A stretch of 9,178 nt of DNA from positions 1 to 9,178 of the forward strand of contig VGPI01000078.1 in NCBI GenBank assembly GCA_016875595.1. Reading direction: 5' to 3'. Below the pieces are notes generated by a model. That model did not search any database, had not been told where the DNA came from, and worked only from the letters and a program-made list of their open reading frames with translations. This DNA comes from Candidatus Cloacimonadota bacterium (GTDB lineage: Bacteria > Cloacimonadota > Cloacimonadia > Cloacimonadales > Cloacimonadaceae). The translations under genes were made by a program, and so were the position numbers. This document shows positions 7,203 through 9,178 of the stretch, piece after piece (the first letter of the stretch is position 1; each line of letters starts with the position of its first letter).

Positions 7203-7332
7203 AGAGAATATGCGGGGAGAACATAAGACGGTCAGTGGAACAGACAGCATAACTTTTAGATACAATAGGAGATATGATAATTGCGATATGGTGGAAGTGA
7301 AGGAGTGGTTCGGGGATTGTATTAGGTCTGGA

Positions 7333-8619
7333 TTACTGCCGGATCAGGGGCAGGAAGCTTATCTCAAATGGTTGTTCCAGTTTATTGCCGTGAAAATCGG
7401 CGGTATCGGAGGAGATGGTCAGGCGGTAGGTCTTTTGGTTGGTCAGGTCATGGATGGGCTGGAAGCGATAGACCTTGTGGTTTGATTGTACGGTTTCAAG
7501 TGGGATATTACGTTTTGTATCGGACTCGATCAACGCAAAGTTGATACGGTCCGCGGGTATCAGTTTGGAGAAATGGAACTCGATAATGGGTCTCAGATCA
7601 TTCACAGCAGTGCCGTTGCGTGGGTTGGTGGCGATGATGCGGGGAGGGGTACGGTCTTGTTTTGTGCCGGCAGAGAACTGCAGTGAAGTGAGTGACTGGA
7701 TATTGTCTTTGGGATCGGTAGCGCCGAATAACTCGATAACGTACCGGGTGGAATCGGCAGGGTCGGTAAACAGGAAGATTTTGTCTTTCTCATGATAAGC
7801 TATCTGGATCGGGAGAGGGCTTCGATCGCTTAACCGGAGGACTTTGATCTCCTGCCAGGATTTGACCGGTTCGCTGAGATTGACCTGTAATTCGCGGTCG
7901 TTGAGTGCCTGAACGGAGCGGATTACCGGTTTGGTAGTATCGGCATAGGCGAGATGAACGTCCAGAGTGACGAATGGCTGATTGGGAGCCTGACCCTCGA
8001 AATAGGGCTCGCTGCCATGATCATAACGGTGGTTATCGTTTCTATCGATGAAAGCACGCAGGATATGTTGTGCCGGATTGAGGGCGTCTATGACGTAGGC
8101 ACAGCTGGTGAACTGCCGGCTGAGGATCATCAAAGAATCGGGGGAGAGGAGATAAATCGTGACGGGTAGGTCCAGGTCTGCTTCCTGTTCCAGCCGGAAA
8201 GTGCCGGAAATGCGATAATCGTTGAATTTACCATTCCGGAAGACAATGGTCTGGTTTTTGTCAAGGGGATTGCCCCGGGTATCCTTGATGGCGCTGGTGA
8301 GCGTGATGTAGTAATTAGTATCGGGAATCAGATCCTCGCGAATCTCGATGGTGACCGCATTTGAGGCATAATGCACCTTTTTATTCAGGATAGGTGGATA
8401 AAAATAGACGCCGCGGGTGAGGGATGATTTGTCCAGCGCTTTGGAGAAGGTCAGTTCGATCCGCCGGGATGAGATATCGCCAAATTGCTCCGGGATAGTG
8501 GCGGAAAGGACGGGTTTTTCGGTATCGACCGGACCGCCGGTGGGGCTGCGTTTGTTACCGCAACCAATTATCATCAGGATGCTCAGGATGATCAGAAAGA
8601 AACTAAAAGCCCTGTTCAT
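7333..8619 (-). CDS. Lipoprotein with three bacterial Ig-like (SbsA/Big_5-type) domains
   Basis: Protein of 428 residues. A signal peptide of class II (charged N-terminus, hydrophobic 5-18, lipobox IIGC with Cys20) predicts lipidation and export. The segment SPTGGPVDTEKP just after the cysteine is typical of FCB-group Ig-like lipoproteins. An SbsA-like Ig domain spans about 34-130. A middle beta-rich region contains RAFIDRNDNHRYD, like the calcium-type loops of carboxypeptidase-regulatory folds. A second Ig-like domain covers about 228-320, and a third, starting RTPPRIIATNP, about 325-425. The function is unknown; a surface or periplasmic structural role is likely. The start overlaps the ribE end by 17 nt with only a weak Shine-Dalgarno, but the signal peptide fixes this ATG. 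Co-transcription with ribE is likely, although no functional tie is evident. Confidence 0.85.
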   Translation of the reverse strand: MNRAFSFFLIILSILMIIGCGNKRSPTGGPVDTEKPVLSATIPEQFGDISSRRIELTFSKALDKSSLTRGVYFYPPILNKKVHYASNAVTIEIREDLIPDTNYYITLTSAIKDTRGNPLDKNQTIVFRNGKFNDYRISGTFRLEQEADLDLPVTIYLLSPDSLMILSRQFTSCAYVIDALNPAQHILRAFIDRNDNHRYDHGSEPYFEGQAPNQPFVTLDVHLAYADTTKPVIRSVQALNDRELQVNLSEPVKSWQEIKVLRLSDRSPLPIQIAYHEKDKIFLFTDPADSTRYVIELFGATDPKDNIQSLTSLQFSAGTKQDRTPPRIIATNPRNGTAVNDLRPIIEFHFSKLIPADRINFALIESDTKRNIPLETVQSNHKVYRFQPIHDLTNQKTYRLTISSDTADFHGNKLEQPFEISFLPLIRQ

Positions 8620-9178
8620 AAAGCCAGTCCATGGTTATCTTTCCGTTTGGGGAATTGCCTTGGTGGTGGACGTATTTGCCCAGGATGTCAAATTCGACGT
8701 TGACCATGTCTCCGATGCCCAGTTTGGATAGGGTGGTATGGGTAAGAGTGTATCCGATCAACGCAACGGTGAATTGTGTACCTGAGAGTTCAGCTATGGT
8801 CAGGCTAACGCCGTTGATGGCGATGGAGCCCTGAGGTACGGCAAGCGGTCTGAATTGTTCCGGCAGGGCAAAAGAAAGATAGCGGGTATCGTTTTTCAGA
8901 ATGCTTTTTGTCAATGCAACAGCGGTATCGACATGTCCCAGCACCCAGTGTCCATCCAGCCGTCCACCGATCTTCAGGGCACGTTCCAGATTCAGGAGAG
9001 TTCCGGTACGCCAGGTGTGAGCGTTAGTTTTCACCAAGGTTTCATTCATCACTTCTACGGTAAATGAACCGGCATCAAATTCCTTGACGGTCAGGCAGAT
9101 GCCATGGCAGGCGATGCTGCATCCGGAGTTCAGATCATCAAATGGGGCGGGGCGTTCCATCCGGCAGTTCATGACCTT
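8603..9178 (-). CDS. ribE: Riboflavin synthase alpha chain, 5' end cut by window
   Basis: Catalyses dismutation of two 6,7-dimethyl-8-ribityllumazine molecules to riboflavin, the last step of the pathway, in the cytoplasm. The enzyme has two similar lumazine-binding barrels. Numbering from the ATG at 9172, the first barrel contains HGICLTV (23-29), NETLVKTN (43-50) and GGRLDGHWVLGHVD (69-82); the second contains INGVSLTI (119-126), YTLTHTTL (141-148) and VNVEFDILGKY (157-167). The cysteine of GICLTV matches the conserved active-region cysteine of the family. The frame stays open to the window edge, and the usual N-terminus of about 25-30 residues (MFTGI-type) is missing. The ATG at 9172 is therefore probably an internal methionine and the true start lies outside. 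It ends with TAG at 8605-8603, 17 nt inside the following lipoprotein gene. Confidence 0.93.
   Translation of the reverse strand, partial: KVMNCRMERPAPFDDLNSGCSIACHGICLTVKEFDAGSFTVEVMNETLVKTNAHTWRTGTLLNLERALKIGGRLDGHWVLGHVDTAVALTKSILKNDTRYLSFALPEQFRPLAVPQGSIAINGVSLTIAELSGTQFTVALIGYTLTHTTLSKLGIGDMVNVEFDILGKYVHHQGNSPNGKITMDWLYEQGF

Larger units (their letters stand above)
6758..7332. other. Intergenic region between the lipoprotein gene and mraZ
   Basis: About 575 bp separate two genes of the same direction. The region contains the palindromic element, the candidate promoter, the decamer array and the 14-bp palindrome listed separately. I see nothing recognisable in 7203-7332 or in 6928-7140: no tRNA, no riboswitch core and no convincing small gene. 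A GTG-started frame at 7099-6794 is open but looks fortuitous. The long gap marks the boundary between the ribE-lipoprotein unit and the dcw operon. Confidence 0.7.

Noticed and set aside
7210..7485. Plus-strand frame of 91 residues
   Set aside because: Half of it is antisense to the lipoprotein gene and the rest lies in the intergenic region. It shows no family features.

Overview
Every gene supported in this window lies on the minus strand, so the biological order runs from high to low coordinates. The window suggests a Gram-negative-type, diderm bacterium. The evidence is a diaminopimelate-type MurE signature, a lipoprotein signal peptide on an Ig-like protein of a style common in the Fibrobacteres-Chlorobi-Bacteroidetes (FCB) superphylum, and moderate GC content. 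A lineage such as Cloacimonadota or another FCB candidate phylum would fit, but that assignment is inference and cannot be fixed from this stretch.

Right-hand block (9178 to 7333): the C-terminal part of riboflavin synthase (ribE), cut by the window edge, overlaps by 17 nt an uncharacterised lipoprotein with three bacterial Ig-like domains. The two are probably co-transcribed.

Intergenic block (7332 to 6758, about 575 bp): this is the only real non-coding stretch. It holds a long inverted repeat built from TCGA-centred units (7141-7202), a candidate promoter with a perfect -35 box (6910-6882), an array of five tandem 10-bp repeats just downstream of it (6831-6880), and a 14-bp palindrome (6812-6825). 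The decamer array has the 10-bp period expected of MraZ operators and is the most interesting regulatory signal here.

Left-hand block (6757 to 1): the start of a division and cell wall (dcw) cluster in the classical order mraZ, rsmH, ftsL, ftsI, murE, murF. All junctions overlap by 4 or 8 nt, so the genes form one tightly coupled operon. murE and murF are fused into one continuous reading frame of at least 940 codons that runs off the left edge. FtsI carries two C-terminal PASTA domains and a KTS triad in place of the usual KTG. Together the genes supply an autoregulator (MraZ), a 16S rRNA methyltransferase (RsmH), two septal membrane proteins (an FtsL-like protein and FtsI), and two successive ligases that complete the UDP-MurNAc-pentapeptide.

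Overall this is largely a conserved housekeeping region. The points worth a second look are the MurE-MurF fusion, the putative MraZ operator and the palindromic intergenic element. I see no mobile element, CRISPR array, RNA gene or defence system.
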